Below, one piece after another: positions 24,695-35,880 of a stretch of 64,000 nt of DNA (within the stretch, counting starts at the first letter, position 1; each line of letters starts with the position of its first letter). Origin of the DNA: Capsicum annuum (taxonomy: Eukaryota; Streptophyta; Magnoliopsida; Solanales; Solanaceae). The stretch spans positions 1,232,170-1,296,169 of the forward strand of contig NW_025825704.1 in NCBI RefSeq assembly GCF_002878395.1. The letters are read 5' to 3'. Position numbers and translations under genes: made by a program. A model generated the notes under the pieces. It ran no database searches and was not told where the DNA came from. It was given only the letters and a program-made list of their open reading frames with translations.

Positions 24695-25960
24695 ATCATG
24701 GAAAACTATGATCAAGTTTATTTCACAGCCCATAAGTGCCACAACCTGTACTATAGAGAACTACGAAGAACAAATTTTCTTTTAGAGAAGGGAATATGCT
24801 TTGAGAAAGTGTTGGAAAAGCTTCTAGCATTTCATAACATACTCATAGCCACTAGATGGAGATGTTTTACACTAGATCCTTGTTGGGAAAATGAGCAGTG
24901 GGTACAAGAATTCTATGCTAATCATAGCCTTGTATCTTTCTCAGACCCAGTCATCAGGATTTGAGGAAAGATGGTGGTCTTCAGAGCAAAAGAGATAAAT
25001 GACATTTTTGGGACCCCAAATACAGACATAGATCAATTTGAGGCTAAAGAGTATGAACCAGAGACTTGGTTGGCAGAGAAATTATGTCCAAGCAAGGAGG
25101 TCTCTTGGGCGGCTACCAATAGGAACATATCAATAAATGATTTCACTATTGAGGACTAAATTTGGTTAACTATCATTTGTAGTCGGGTCTCCTCAAGCAC
25201 CCAAATGACTGTGACTTTAGATTTATTGGCCCAAATGGTTACTTGCATACTAGATAACATTTCTTTGAATGTTGGTCGGCTTGTGCTTTCAGATATGAAC
25301 TTCTACAAGAACCACTATGATACATATCTCTTATTCCCCTCTTTGATTATTGAGTTATGTAGGTGAGATGGGGTTGTGGAGTACCCTGTAGATAGTTGGT
25401 TGCATCCTAGTACCCCCATTTATCATTTAAAAATTTAGGGTGAGGGTGCACCGGGAAGAAGCAAGAAGTGGAAGATCGACTTAGGTTAGTTGACATGTGA
25501 GGTTCTAGAGTCTTCTAGGCCATCCACAGCTGGTCCTTTTAAGGTGATTGATGTTGATCTAAGGGCAATTAGGGAGCTTATGTCTATATTTCCTCAGGGG
25601 CTAGGAGATCCCTCCGCTACCCCCCATTCATACATGGCCTGATATTATTATAAGAAGTATTTGGAGCACCATCAAACTTGGGAGCCACTATAGCAAGGCT
25701 TGAGAGGTCAAACTCATTCTTGGCAGTGTCTCACGGAGATCTTTAAGACTCATACTAGAAGATTAAGAAAAGGGAAAAGAAGAAGGACAAGTTTTTTAGA
25801 AAGATGTGGAAGGGGTAAAGGTGTTAGAAAGGTCCTAAAACCCTGAGACACACTACCTTCTTCTAGAGTGGAGAGCAATGATAAGGCCCTAGCTTAGTAG
25901 TTCAGTTTTGATGATGTTGGAGATGATGCAGATTCTGAGGGTTAGAGAAGCTCATGATAC
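24695..25960 (+). pseudogene. PF20167-like 'putative plant transposon protein' remnant
   Basis: The frame begins MENYDQVYFTAHKCHNLYYR at 24698. It shows EFYANHSL near 24915, then after one stop VVFRAKEINDIFGTP near 24974, WLAEKLCPS near 25070, and a frameshifted block near 25150. The C-terminal half, MTVTLDLLAQMV then NISLNVGRLVLSDMNFYK and YLLFPSLIIELC, lies at 25205-25362. This order of blocks (EFYAN, V-x-F-x-x-x-x-I-N-x-x-F/Y-G, I-D/N-V-G-R-L, FPSLI-x-x-LC) is what I know from the plant domain annotated PF20167. Its biochemical role is not known to me; despite the name I see no transposase catalytic triad. After 25700 the frame is basic and decayed. Stops at 24962 and 25159 and a frameshift make it a pseudogene. 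Confidence 0.72.
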
Positions 25961-27795
25961 AGTTCATGGAGCACCCTTATATCTCTTTATGCTTTATTGT
26001 TTATGAATTGAGGACACTATAAGAATCTTTGTTGGGAGTGTATGTCCCCATATTGATATCATTTAGCCTATATTATTGAGATATTTCTTAATATTTTTAA
26101 GTTATATTGGATGATTTTAATTTTTTTCTAGGTTGTAATATTCGGGCGCTCTTATTGTACCCACATTTTCATGGATTGGTTGTTTATTTCATTTTTAGAC
26201 TTTGACTTTATCTATATTTTTTATGGTTCATCATTCGAGCCTTTCTCAATGATAAATTAAGTGACAATATTCTTAAGTGAAAATCATCGTGATTGGTTTT
26301 TTAAGCCACTGATGCAGAGGAAGTTTGAGTACCCTTAGCATCAAAGCTATAAATTCAAGGAAATCTAGGTATTTGTAGTATTTTGGATTTTCAATCGCAC
26401 GTATACCTATGGTGAATTCTGATTAGTCATAATATTTTCCCTCATGAAAGCTAGAATATAAGGCAAAGACGGTTTGGTGCCAAAATAGAAAATTATTTGT
26501 GGTTCAAATGCAAAGAATACGATGCCCTCCATCAAAAAATTGTTTTGAGATTTAAGGGAATGGATGTGAGCAATCTTGAAATAAAACTTTACATCTTTTT
26601 ATGACTCCAAAGTTTTAACTTGTAGAAATTGGTAAATACTTCATTTTGTCTCTAGTGGGAAGGACAATTGAGCCCTCTTGAAAAGTTTGCATGCCATGTG
26701 TGGTGAGTTTGTTTGTCTAAATCTCATGCATACTTGTACCATCTAGAACTTGCCCTGTTAGTCTCTCAGGGCTTATTTTTATCATGCTTTGTTGGTGAAA
26801 TGATTCTATGCTATCTTTGTGACCATAGGGACCAACTTTAGCCTAAATAGCCTACCCATGCATAGAATAGAACCATTAGTTACCCAATTTAAGCCTTAGC
26901 CTTTCTTTGGAAACCACATTATAAGTCTTGAACCATTCAAAGTTATTCTCTCTGTTTAACCCTACCCTCTTTGAACATAAAAAATAAAAATTAAGGCTAA
27001 ATGCCTAAGTTGGAGGTGGTCAGTTTTGAAGAGATTATCATGGAGCAAGGTAATGTAAATTGATTCCTATGAGCTAATCAATGAATAAGTGCAAAAGGAA
27101 TGATCAAAAAAAGAATGAGGCATATATTTCAAAAGAAATAAGCAATTGAAAGATGCTTTCAAAAGATGGGTAAATCAAGATAGCTAAATTAGGCATGTGT
27201 AAAGTATGAAAACAAAAGAAGTGTTCTATCTTCAAAAGTTGGTTGAAATAATGTCATGTAGATGTTCAAAGAGAGTCTAGCCACTTTGTTCCTAAATAAT
27301 TTCCTACCTTTCCCTGAACCTACATTATAAGCTTAAAAAGCCATTTGAAATATCCAACCAAGTGTATTTATTGTAGTGGCAATGGAAAATAAGGGCAAGC
27401 CTATGGTGTGAGAGAGAGTTTCACACTTAAATCCCTTGTTGCATATTTGATAATTTGGTTTGGGGGATTTCCTTCTTGTGAGAAGGCATGTAAACAAATT
27501 GAGGTGGGTGATATTGTCATCTTCTAAAAAATAAGGCAAAAAGAGTATAGTGGAGTTGAGGTCAGTAGAAAGTCACTTCTAGAGTGTTTGTGATTTTGCA
27601 TCATTGCACTTTAAAGTCCTTTGCATCTTTTAAATTGTATTTCATGTTGAGGGGTGTTGTGATAATAGCTTTGCCCATGTTTGAAAACATACTTTTTGTA
27701 TTAATAAGATTTGAAGTCTTTCTTACCATAGGGTTGTATAAATGGGCTAAAATGTCCATTGTCCCATTGAATAAGAAGTGATGTTTCTTGAGGAC
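25961..27795 (+). other. Long untranslated tail of element 4
   Basis: About 1.8 kb without a supported gene. Its order (GGGAGTGTATGTCCCC near 26035, an AAAAATAAAAATTAAGG stretch near 26980, A-rich tract near 27110) has counterparts on the minus strand at 47030-45300 and on the plus strand at 52010-53430. The short open frames here (27333-27781) look like chance. Confidence 0.6.
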
Positions 27796-27800
27796 AAGAA

Positions 27801-27820
27801 AAGGTTCAAGTTGGGAGTAT
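27801..27820 (+). other. Polypurine tract of element 4
   Basis: AAGGTTCAAGTTGGGAGTAT lies immediately before the 3' LTR start TGATGAGTGG. Its position and purine bias fit a plus-strand primer. Confidence 0.7.
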
Positions 27821-29277
27821 TGATGAGTGGTGAATTTACCACTTATTTACATCTAAAATTATTGCACACTACTATGATTCAAAGGTATAAATAAGACAAG
27901 TTTGTTAGTTTAATGCACTAATTTCCACTTTTTATAGGTAAATACGTGATGAGGAAGAAAGATGTGGATTTATGTAGAAAAGGAACCAAAAGGAGAAGAA
28001 AAGTGCACATCTAGAAGACCATGCATGTAATCAGGATCAGTTAGCATGATTGAGGCAAGTAAACTTTGGTCAACCTCGGCAACCATGATGATGTTGTGGC
28101 GGTCGCGGTAGTCACGACTGCGTACAAGCTGCAGCCATCGCGACTTGGTGGGTTTATGCCTAGGGGAAATTCTTTCATTGTACACAGCTGACCTAAACAT
28201 GCCTAATAATGCTTAAACCCTTTCCCATTTCCTATTAAACTCTTCAAGAAATTGAATTTGGGATAATTTGTAACCCTATAAATTGGGAAACTTTTGTGTT
28301 TTTTTCCAATTTATGTTTAGCAAAATTGAAGTGTAAATTGAAGAATCTTCTTAGTTTCCATTACCAGGGACGCTTTGAATGAATCTTATGGTATATTTCT
28401 TCCTCTTTACTTCACGAGTAACTAAATTTTTTTTTCTTGGGATTATCTTAAACTAAGGAGCAATTGTGTATGGGTTGTGGTGTATTTCTGTAGATTATAG
28501 TTTGTTGATGATTGGTTTCACTATTTTTTGTTTGAATTAGTTGGGGGATCATGGGTGAAAACCCCAAATGCTCAAAATGGATTTGTGGGTTAAAATCCCA
28601 AGTTTTTAAAAGCTCACATCATCCTTGAAAGAGGGATTTGGGTGAAAATTTGGAACTCACATCATCATTAAAAGAGAGGTATGGGTGAGAAAGCAATAGT
28701 GGATAGCAATAGATATAGTTTACTATCTTTTTACTATCTTAGAAATAAGGGTTAGTACAGAGTTAATAATGTCCTAGGCATCTTCCAAGAAATAGGGATG
28801 TCTAATTGAGGTATTAGGTGGTTTTAATTGATATACTCATGAGGTATACCAAAGGGTCAATGAGGGATATTCTTGAGGTTTTGTTGACCAACTAGCCTCA
28901 AGAACCTTTAACCTGGACTACCATATCGTTAATGACTACAATTTGGATCCAATTATCATGCACCCCTGCATAACTTGTCCTTAGGTAGGAATAATCCCAA
29001 GACCCTTCTTTTATTGAATTTAGAATAACAATTGTTTCCTATTGATTGTTAGGTTAAATTGACTTTGGTCAAATCCTTTATCCAAATCAAACCCCCCCCC
29101 CCCCTATTTTAGATGTTGTATTTTACTTTGTTTATATTACGGGTATCTTTTTAAAACTAGTAACACCTATATGACTAGAAGAATAATTCCACTCCTTGAG
29201 GATTCGACCTCAACATAAGTTGAGATACTGACTGTGATCGTCATCTACCAATTAAAATGGTATAGGCGAGTGTGATA
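27821..29277 (+). repeat. 3' LTR of element 4
   Basis: It starts TGATGAGTGGTGAATTTACC and is about 1.46 kb long. Around 28030-28145 it has a GC-rich cluster with GGCGGTCGCGGTAGTC and CCATCGCGACTTGG. A run of 13 cytosines lies at 29092-29104 where the 5' LTR has only CCC (near 21018). The end GATTCGACCTCAAC near 29203 is the usual Athila-type LTR end region. Confidence 0.9.
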
Positions 29278-29278
29278 A

Positions 29279-29430
29279 TCTCCAGACAAGCAGTATAGTA
29301 TTACCTTGAATCTCATAACATGATGGGTTCAGTTAAACTACATTCACTTGAGTAGGAGATTGATTCACACTCATATATATTGAGTTGGGTCATCATCTAA
29401 TTTTACATGGCCTATAGTCGGACGGCTAAG
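29279..29430 (-). other. Continuation of the split Athila-type element
   Basis: This 150-base strip between two insertions matches 48635-48785 in order and orientation, including the segment around TAGGAGATTGATTC (29355) against TAGAAGATTGATTC (48710). It belongs to gag-coding sequence on the minus strand, but no clean frame remains. Confidence 0.75.
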
Positions 29431-31908
29431 TATAACACCCTAGATTTTGACCCTTAGAAAATTTCATGAAATTTTTGTCTCTGGACCTAATATGACTCAT
29501 GGATACAAGCTATATGTTGGGGTATGGTTTGTAAGGCCCAATCGTATGCTGACTAGTGTTGGTTGGTGAGATGGATTTTTGTTACTAAAATGGATATGAC
29601 TTAGGGGTACGAGTCATAGTGGTGGTTAGGGGTTGTTTGGTTCCATAACTTAATCTTAGACTTGGTTACTTAGGTTGGATCTAAGTATGAGTGGCTCACA
29701 TAAGCCATAAGCTAGTGGATGAGTCGTACCATAGACTCGTATGGTAGATAATGTCTAAATCTTTATTGGGTTTATCTGCTAGGGGTACGAGTGAAGGGAA
29801 CGAATCATATGATTCAAATATGACTTGGTTGGATAAGTCATATATTGGAAAGTGTTTATTCCATATTTGAGGCTAGGATACAGGTGGAATGTATGACTTC
29901 TGAGGGTCAGTTATATCCCTGGGGTAGGATTTTGGAAACTTTAGTGGGGGTATTTTGGATATTTCCCCACTTGTCCTAATGAGGTCCCACAACTCTAACC
30001 CATATGGGAGGCTATTTACCCTATTATTCAATTCATTAACACTTAGAAACTATTCCAAAATACTTTATAATCCTCTGAAAAGCTATTAGGCAATAGAAGA
30101 TAAGGTTTCAACTAGTGGATCAATTTGGGGTTTGTCTTGGTGATTTATTTCAATCATCATCTTGGTTTAAGGAATGTTCTCTTCAGTCATTTTTAAATCT
30201 AACTAAAAGCATGGTTTTTATGATTGTTTTTATAACTTCATTGATTGTATCATTTTGGTTTTCAAATATGATTTGGGGGTTTTGATATTAAATGGTAATG
30301 GTTTAAATTCTATTTTATGTGCATTAATAGTTTTTTTGGATAATTAGATTCCCACGATAATGGTTTAATGGTAATTTGAATTGGTTTTGGTCTTATTATG
30401 CCCTCAATGTGTTTGACTAAATGCCTATAATAATGTTTTCTATGCATTGAGTTCTTTTAATGGAACTCTTGCTTTTTTTAAAACATGGTAACGGAATTAT
30501 GCATGGTTTAAAAGGCCTTGAAAGGTAAATGGATAAAGGTTTACACTTGTGGGATAAATGGAATCCCCCAAGTTGTTTAATATGGACGTCCCATTAAACC
30601 TATATATGGTTGGTTATGGATAGTACTTGCAAGTATGGTCGGTATGATGATACCGCCACTTAACAGACTTGGTTAATAACTAGTAAATGGATTGGTTGAT
30701 TGCTTGGTAATGGTTTTAATTAGGCAATACTGGCAGGATATGTAGCAATGCCTTAGAAGGTGGAGGTCCTGGGGTAACAAAAATGAGAAACTCATATTTT
30801 CCATTGTGAGGATGGTATTGGTGACCGTGTGCATGATGTCACACTATATTTTGGCAGATATACTAGTCATCCCTTATTTTTCTTCCTTGGTCATGAGGAT
30901 TCATGTACTAGGTCACTTTTGGTAGGGGGTGTTGAACCCATATATCCCATAGGTTGTTTAGAATTGCAAAAGCTACACAGCCTAGGTAAAGCTTATAATG
31001 GCATACTAATCCCAGTCCCCTTTCCTGGCATGGTTATTTATATATGTATGGTTGTTTCTATATGTAAAGTTTTACTTGGCTTTATAAATGGAATTATTTT
31101 ATCCTTATCTTGAGATCATGCTAGAGTTCACCTGCTAACCCGTCTACTAACGGTTGTATACCTATGCTATACAGGAACTGGTTGTTCTACTCCTCATAAA
31201 TAGTGATTGACTTAAGGATCAATATTTGGACTAAAGTGGTGAGCTTCCATCCTATTGGAAGGCTCTATTTCATGTTATAGATAATTCTACAGACTTTGAT
31301 TTTATTTTTTATACTGGTTTTGGCCATAGTTGGGGCATGTCTTAACCTGGGTCTGACTGCCTCACTCACCAACCTTCAAGTTTTCCTCTATCAGGTCATC
31401 TTCCAGAACTAAGCCTTCTAAAAGAAAGCTCATTAGAAAACTCGATTGACGAGGTTTGTCCCTTATAGATTTATTACTCTTTTGGTTAGAGACTTTGTGG
31501 TATTGCTATGGGTTGGCATTGGTTGGATTGGTATTGGAATCGGCCTTGGCATTGGAATAAGTTGTTGGGTTGTCATCATTAGACATAATTTCTCGCTATT
31601 CTATCATATTTTATTTTGGGATTAATTATATTATGTTTTAAAATCTTCTTGGTTATGGCCTGGTTTATGGCCTTTGGTATTATTTGGTATATTTGGGAGG
31701 TTGGTGTGGCATTGTTGGACTTGGTTGGGTTGATCACTATTGTGATCCTATCCCAGAGTCTTCATTTGAGCTATTACACTATATTATAATATTCTCAAAC
31801 TTCAGCAAACTCAAGGAAGGCGGAGTGAGGTTACGTTAGGGGGTGGTCTCCGGTCCCAGTCAGACTTAGGATACCCATTACAACAAGGCCCCCAGGTGAG
31901 TCATGTCA
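29431..31908 (+). repeat. 5' LTR of element 5 (about 2.5 kb)
   Basis: It starts TATAACACCCTAG and ends GTGAGTCATGTCA. The first two bases are TA, not the usual TG, and the 3' LTR at 36068 has the same TA. In one 54-base stretch near the start (29448 onward versus 36086 onward) I count about ten differences by eye between the two LTRs, so the insertion is old. The words GATGAGTCGTACC and TAGACTCGTATGG near 29718-29745 belong to the self-complementary word cluster of this superfamily. Confidence 0.9.
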
Positions 31909-31924
31909 AGTTGGTATCAGAGCC
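31909..31924 (+). other. Primer binding site, initiator tRNA-Met type
   Basis: AGTTGGTATCAGAGCC follows the LTR end directly. TGGTATCAGAGC is the exact plant consensus, the best preserved primer site in the window. Confidence 0.95.
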
Positions 31925-31999
31925 AAGGTTAATGGTCAATTGTAAGCCCACAAAGTCTTGTAGAGTAGAGTCTCTTTTAGGAGTGTATAGCATGCCACG

Positions 32000-32960
32000 C
32001 TAATAAAGAAGAGGCTACAAGGTATTTAGGAATGTTTCACTTACTAGGTATTCAATTTTCAAGCTTAGTCTTAGTCCTGAGATCTTCTCTTATCCTTGTT
32101 TGTTTATCTTTCAGATCATACCTCATAGATTTGGAACAAAAGGAAATTCTTCTATCCCATCTAGGGTTTATTTTTAAGGGTTACATCCTACTTATGGGGT
32201 TTATCTTCAATCTCACCGTCTTATCCCTCATAGTTTTGAAGTTACACCAGTTGCTACTAGTCCTCCTCAAGGCAAGGTAACTAATGTAGAATTTCATTAG
32301 CCTCTTCTTGTTATTGCTCATATAGTCATTTCTCAGGTTGAGCTGGGTGTGACTGGTTTTTTGTTTGCTGACGCCGCAAGGGTTAGCCAATTTATGAAGA
32401 TAGGTCCTCCCACCTTTTTAAGAATGAAGATGTATTAGAATCCATAGGGATTTTTGGATGAAATGGAAAAGATATGTTGGGTGATGTAGGCAACCAGTGT
32501 AGATGGGGTAAACTTTGCAGCTTATCAGTTCCAAAGGGTTGTATGTCAGTGTTATGAAGAGTGGTACAGAGATAGGGGTGATATGGAAGAACTAGTCTTG
32601 TGGGATATATTTTCTAAGGCCTTATTTGATCATTTCTTTCCCTAAGAGCTGAGGGAAGCAAAGATGGAAGAGTTTGTGAACCTGAAGCGGGGGAGGATAT
32701 CTGTCAAAGAATATGCCTTGAAGTTTTACCAATTATCTAGGTATGCTTTTGATTTAGTGGCTAACCTGTGAGCAAAGGAAGTTTGATTTTTGCTTGAATT
32801 GAGATTTGATTTTGTAAAGCAAGATTGCCTTGCTAATAAAAGATGTGGACATCTCTAGGTTGATTATTCTTATGCAGCAGGTAGAGGATGAGAAAAGGAA
32901 ACGATTGGTGCTCAAAGATAAAGAGGGAAAGAAGAGCAAGATTTTTTACTAGGGAGATGA
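32000..32960 (+). pseudogene. Gag remnant (PF03732-like), element 5
   Basis: From about 32453 one frame reads FLDEMEKICWVM, then GVNFAAYQFQRVV, YEEWYRDRGDMEELVLWDIF and DHFFP, then ELREAKMEEFVNLKRGRISV and EYALKFYQLSRYAFDLV to about 32765. These are the standard blocks of the retrotransposon gag family PF03732. Stops at FFP* and after DLVANL, and a frameshift near 32770, break it. N-terminal gag sequence from about 32000 is harder to read. Confidence 0.85.
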
Positions 32961-32989
32961 TCAATCTCAGGTTGGTTAGAATGGTGGCA

Positions 32990-33560
32990 AATGGCATAAA
33001 AAGAAGTGTGTGATTTATGGTTCCTTCTCTCCTAATAGTACTCTTTACCAGTTGGGCGACAGGCGTCATCAAAATGGGGAAAACTTTTGCACACAGGGTG
33101 CCCAATCTCAGGCAAGTGGAGGTCAGTCAGTTTCTTTATACCCTTTTTATTGGTCCTATGGTAGTCCTTCTTAGGGTTATTGCAATGAAGGAAGGGACAA
33201 ATTCTTCAAGTGTGGCCTGGCAGGCCATTGGCTCAGGGATTATCTGGTTAATAAAGTTTATGTGGGGTCGAATAAGATTCCTGTGGCTTTATCTTCTACT
33301 CCTACACATGGTGGTGTTGCATCTACTTCTGTTACTGCTCCATGTTCTAGTGTTGGGCGGAACAGGTTGTATGCTTTGGCATCCCAAAAGGAATCTGAGG
33401 CATCACCTGATATCGTTACTAGTATGTTACAACTTTTCTCTCATAATGTATATTTCTTGCTTGATCTGGGGTCCATTCTCTCCTATATGACTCCTTATGT
33501 GGATGTATCTTTTGGTTTTTATTTGGAAGTTATTTTGGATCTTTTTTCTATTTCTACCCA
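32990..33560 (+). pseudogene. Zinc knuckle and protease remnant, element 5
   Basis: A knuckle-like block reads FFKCGLAGHWLRDYL at about 33201-33245: the first cysteine is phenylalanine and the last is tyrosine, so it could no longer hold zinc. After a linker the protease reads GRNRLYALASQKESEASPDI near 33360 and FLLDLGSILSYMTPY near 33454-33500, with the catalytic Asp at 33463-33465. The frame stops at 33562. This is the least damaged protease of the gypsy elements here. Confidence 0.85.
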
Positions 33561-33569
33561 GTAGGTGAC

Positions 33570-34790
33570 TTGGTTATTGCTAAGAGAGTCTATAGAAGGT
33601 CTGTTGTACCTGTTGGTGGCAAAAAGACCTTGGTGGATCTATTTGAGTTGGGTATAGTGGATTTTGATGTCATTTTGGTGATGGATTGCTTGCACACTTG
33701 TTACGCATCCTTGGCTTGTCATACCCGTAGGGTTGTCTTTAGGTTCCCTAATGAACCAATTATAGAATGGAAGGGTGGTTCTTTAGTTCCTAGGGGGAGA
33801 TTATTTCTTATTGTAAAGTTCAGAGGTTAATCTACAAAAGTTGTCTTTATCACACGATCAGGGTTAAAGATTCTAACTCAGAAGGTCCTTCTTTCCAGTC
33901 AGTTCCACTAGTTAATGAGTTTCCAGAGGTCTTTCTAGATAATTTTCCTGGTGTTTCTCCTGATTAGGGAATTGAGTTTGGTATTGATCTAGTTCTGGAA
34001 ACTCGTCCAATTTCTGTTCCTTCATATAGAATGTCTCTAATGAGTTAAGGGGACTCAAGGATCAACTTAAGGATCTTCTTGATAAGGGTTTTATTCATCC
34101 TATTGTATCCTCGTAGGTTGTAACGGTGTTTTTTGTACGCAAGAAAGAGGGTTCCCTTTGGATGTGCATTGACTACAGGTAATTGAACAAGGTGAAGGTC
34201 AAGAATAAGCATCCTCTTAAATAATAGATGATCTATTCAACCAGTTTCAAGGTGGCAAGTTCTTTTCTAAGATAGATCCATAGTCTGGGTACCATCGACT
34301 AAAGATTAGAGAGGTAGATATCCCTAAAATTGGTTTTTGTACTCATTATGGGAACTTTGAGTTTTTAGTAATGTCATCTGGGTTGATTAATGCTCTAGTG
34401 ATATATTTGGATCTGAAGAACAATGTTTTTCTCTGTCTTTGGATCTCATCGTTATTGTGTTTATTAATGACATTTTAGTTTATTCAAAGAGTGAGATGGA
34501 TCATGCTAATCAACTCTGTGTGGTATTGATGACCCTGAAGGAATAACACTTGTATGAAAAATTGTCAAAATGTGAGTTTTTATCAAATGTTGTAACTTTC
34601 TTAGGTCATATTATTTTTGGTAAAGGGATCATGGTGGATCTGCAAAAGGTTGTTTTGGTGAAGAGATGGCCTAAACCCATGACTCCATCCAACATTTGGA
34701 GCTTCTTGGGTTTAGCCGGGAATTATAGGAGGTTTGTGGAAAGCTTTTCGTCAATAACTGCTCCTTTGACTAAGTTGACTTAGATGAAGG
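33570..34790 (+). pseudogene. Reverse transcriptase remnant, element 5
   Basis: A protease-RT linker occupies 33570-33960. RT reads [16 protein letters not shown] near 34068-34115, then VRKKEGSLWMCIDYR near 34136-34180, and DIPKIGF near 34318. The catalytic box at 34460-34471 is FIND: the first aspartate is asparagine at 34466-34468. KLSKCEFLSNVVTFLGHIIF follows at 34558, and the connection block SFLGLAGNYRRFVESFSSI near 34702-34755. Several frameshifts, including one near 34430, divide it. Confidence 0.85.
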
Positions 34791-35280
34791 TAAAGTATTC
34801 CTAGTTGGATGCTTGTAAGGGGGGTTTAGAGAAACTTAAGAATAAGCTAACATCGGCTCCAATTCTGACTTTGCTGGATGGAAATGATGGGTTTGTAGTT
34901 TATTATGATACATCTCGGGTAGGTCTTAGTTGTACGTTGATGCAACATGGGAAGGTGATTGCCTATTTTTCAAGGAAGTTAAAAGTCCATGAGAGAAATT
35001 ATCCTACTCATGATTTGGAGATGTTGGCAGTTGTGTTTACTTTAAAAATAAAGCAGCATTATTTGTATATTGTTCACGTGGATATCTTTTCTAATAATAA
35101 GAGTTTACAATATGTGCTAACTCAGAAGTAGCTTAATCTCTGATAGAGGAGATGGTTTAAGCTTCTCAAAGACTACGATATGAGTCTTCCCTACCACCCA
35201 GGTAAAGCTAACATGGTTGCTGATGCTCTTAACAGGTTATCCATAGGGATTTTGGCTCATCTGGAGGAAGAAATGTAGGA
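34791..35280 (+). pseudogene. RNase H remnant, element 5
   Basis: One frame reads [40 protein letters not shown] and [21 protein letters not shown] at 34847-35043, then the block around SLQYVLTQK to 35128. After stops it continues [20 protein letters not shown] and DALNRLSIG to about 35250. YYDTS stands where the active-site aspartate of the family lies. It would have removed the RNA strand of the RNA-DNA hybrid. Confidence 0.88.
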
Positions 35281-35439
35281 ATTCATAAAGAATATTCATT
35301 GCTTGGCTAATCTTTGTGTTCACCTCTTGGACACCAAAGATGGTGGTGTGGTGGGGCACAAAGTTGTTTGATCATCTCTTGGTACAAAGATTAAAGAGAA
35401 GCAAGTGTTGGATCCTATCATACTGAAAATCTAGAGTGA

Positions 35440-35880
35440 CTTTTATAGGCAAGAAGTAATGGTGTTTGAGGCCAGTTGTGATGGTACATTATGGTACCAA
35501 GGGAGTTTGTGTGTTTCTGATGTCGACGTGTTTGAGGTCAACTTGAGGTTAGTTCATTTGGTCTTTCATGTTTCCATGTTGAGGAAGTGCATTGGTGGGC
35601 CTTTATTGGCTGTTCCTTTTGAAGGATTGGGTCTCACGGATTATTTGTCTTATGAGGAAATCTCAGTTGAGATCTTGGATAAGAAGGTTTGTCAATTGCG
35701 GACCAAGGATGCAGCTTTGATTAAGGTTCTGTGGCAAAACCATAAGTTGGAATAAGCTACATGGAAGCAGAGGAGGACATGAAATCCAAGAATCCACATC
35801 TGGAAGAAGCTACATGGGAAGCAGAGGAGGACATGAAATCCAAGAATCCACATCTATTTTCTACTCTTAGGATTCATACA
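35440..35880 (+). pseudogene. Integrase remnant with core deleted, and chromodomain-like tail
   Basis: The frame begins TLWYQGSLCVSDVDVFEVN (35488-35544), the usual start just before the zinc-binding domain. It then passes straight into VHLVFHVSMLRKCIGGPLL, which normally lies after the catalytic core. About 1 kb that is present in elements 1 and 2 is missing, so there are no HHCC and no DDE residues. The C-terminal part YEEISVEILDKKVCQLR, then IKVLWQNHKLE, is well kept. The tail EATWEAEEDMKSKNPHL is duplicated (35755-35855). Confidence 0.88.
35755..35855 (+). repeat. Tandem duplication of the integrase tail (53/54 bases)
   Basis: AGCTACATGGAAGCAG at 35755 recurs as AGCTACATGGGAAGCAG at 35808, and both copies run to AATCCACATCT. 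The unit is 54 bases, 18 codons, but the first copy has lost one G. Otherwise the two copies are nearly identical, so the duplication is younger than the two LTRs are diverged. Confidence 0.9.

Larger units (their letters stand above)
19860..29277 (+). mobile_element. LTR element with gag, protease and a PF20167-like frame, no RT or integrase (element 4)
   Basis: Paired LTRs (19860-21199 and 27821-29277), a tRNA-Asp-like primer site, gag, protease, a non-coding stretch, a frame resembling the 'putative plant transposon protein' domain, a long untranslated tail and a polypurine tract. The gag and protease are Athila-type. The roughly 6.6 kb interior has no RT, RNase H or integrase motif in any frame, so it is non-autonomous by structure. 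The four bases ATCT stand on both sides (19856-19859; 29278-29281) as a possible part of the target duplication. It inserted into the minus-strand Athila-type element. Confidence 0.85.
18289..29430 (-). mobile_element. Athila-type gag-protease element, split (element 3; pieces 18289-19859 and 29279-29430)
   Basis: The two pieces join across the element at 19860-29277. Together they run parallel to 47180-48785 of the minus-strand element at 43816-51197: the words GTCTGCCAC (19776; 48555), CTACATTCACTTGAGTAG (29339; CACCTAAGTAG at 48702) and GGCGGCTAAG (48779) versus GACGGCTAAG (29421) appear in the same order. At 29431 it is cut again by the third gypsy element. No LTR of its own is seen. Confidence 0.8.

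Noticed and set aside
24695..25960. Idea that the PF20167-like frame is an active DNA transposase
   Set aside because: No DDE or other catalytic set is visible, the frame is broken, and the surrounding structure is that of an LTR element without terminal inverted repeats.
29092..29104. Run of 13 cytosines
   Set aside because: Homopolymer growth in one LTR; no function implied, and the length is prone to sequencing error.
30829..31113. 94-codon open frame in the 5' LTR of element 5
   Set aside because: It lies wholly inside an LTR, is not kept in the 3' LTR, and has no recognisable domain.
33017..33490. 157-codon open frame, the second longest in the window
   Set aside because: It overlaps the real protease frame (33262-33564) in another frame and is leucine- and valine-rich only because it is read out of frame. 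No known motif.
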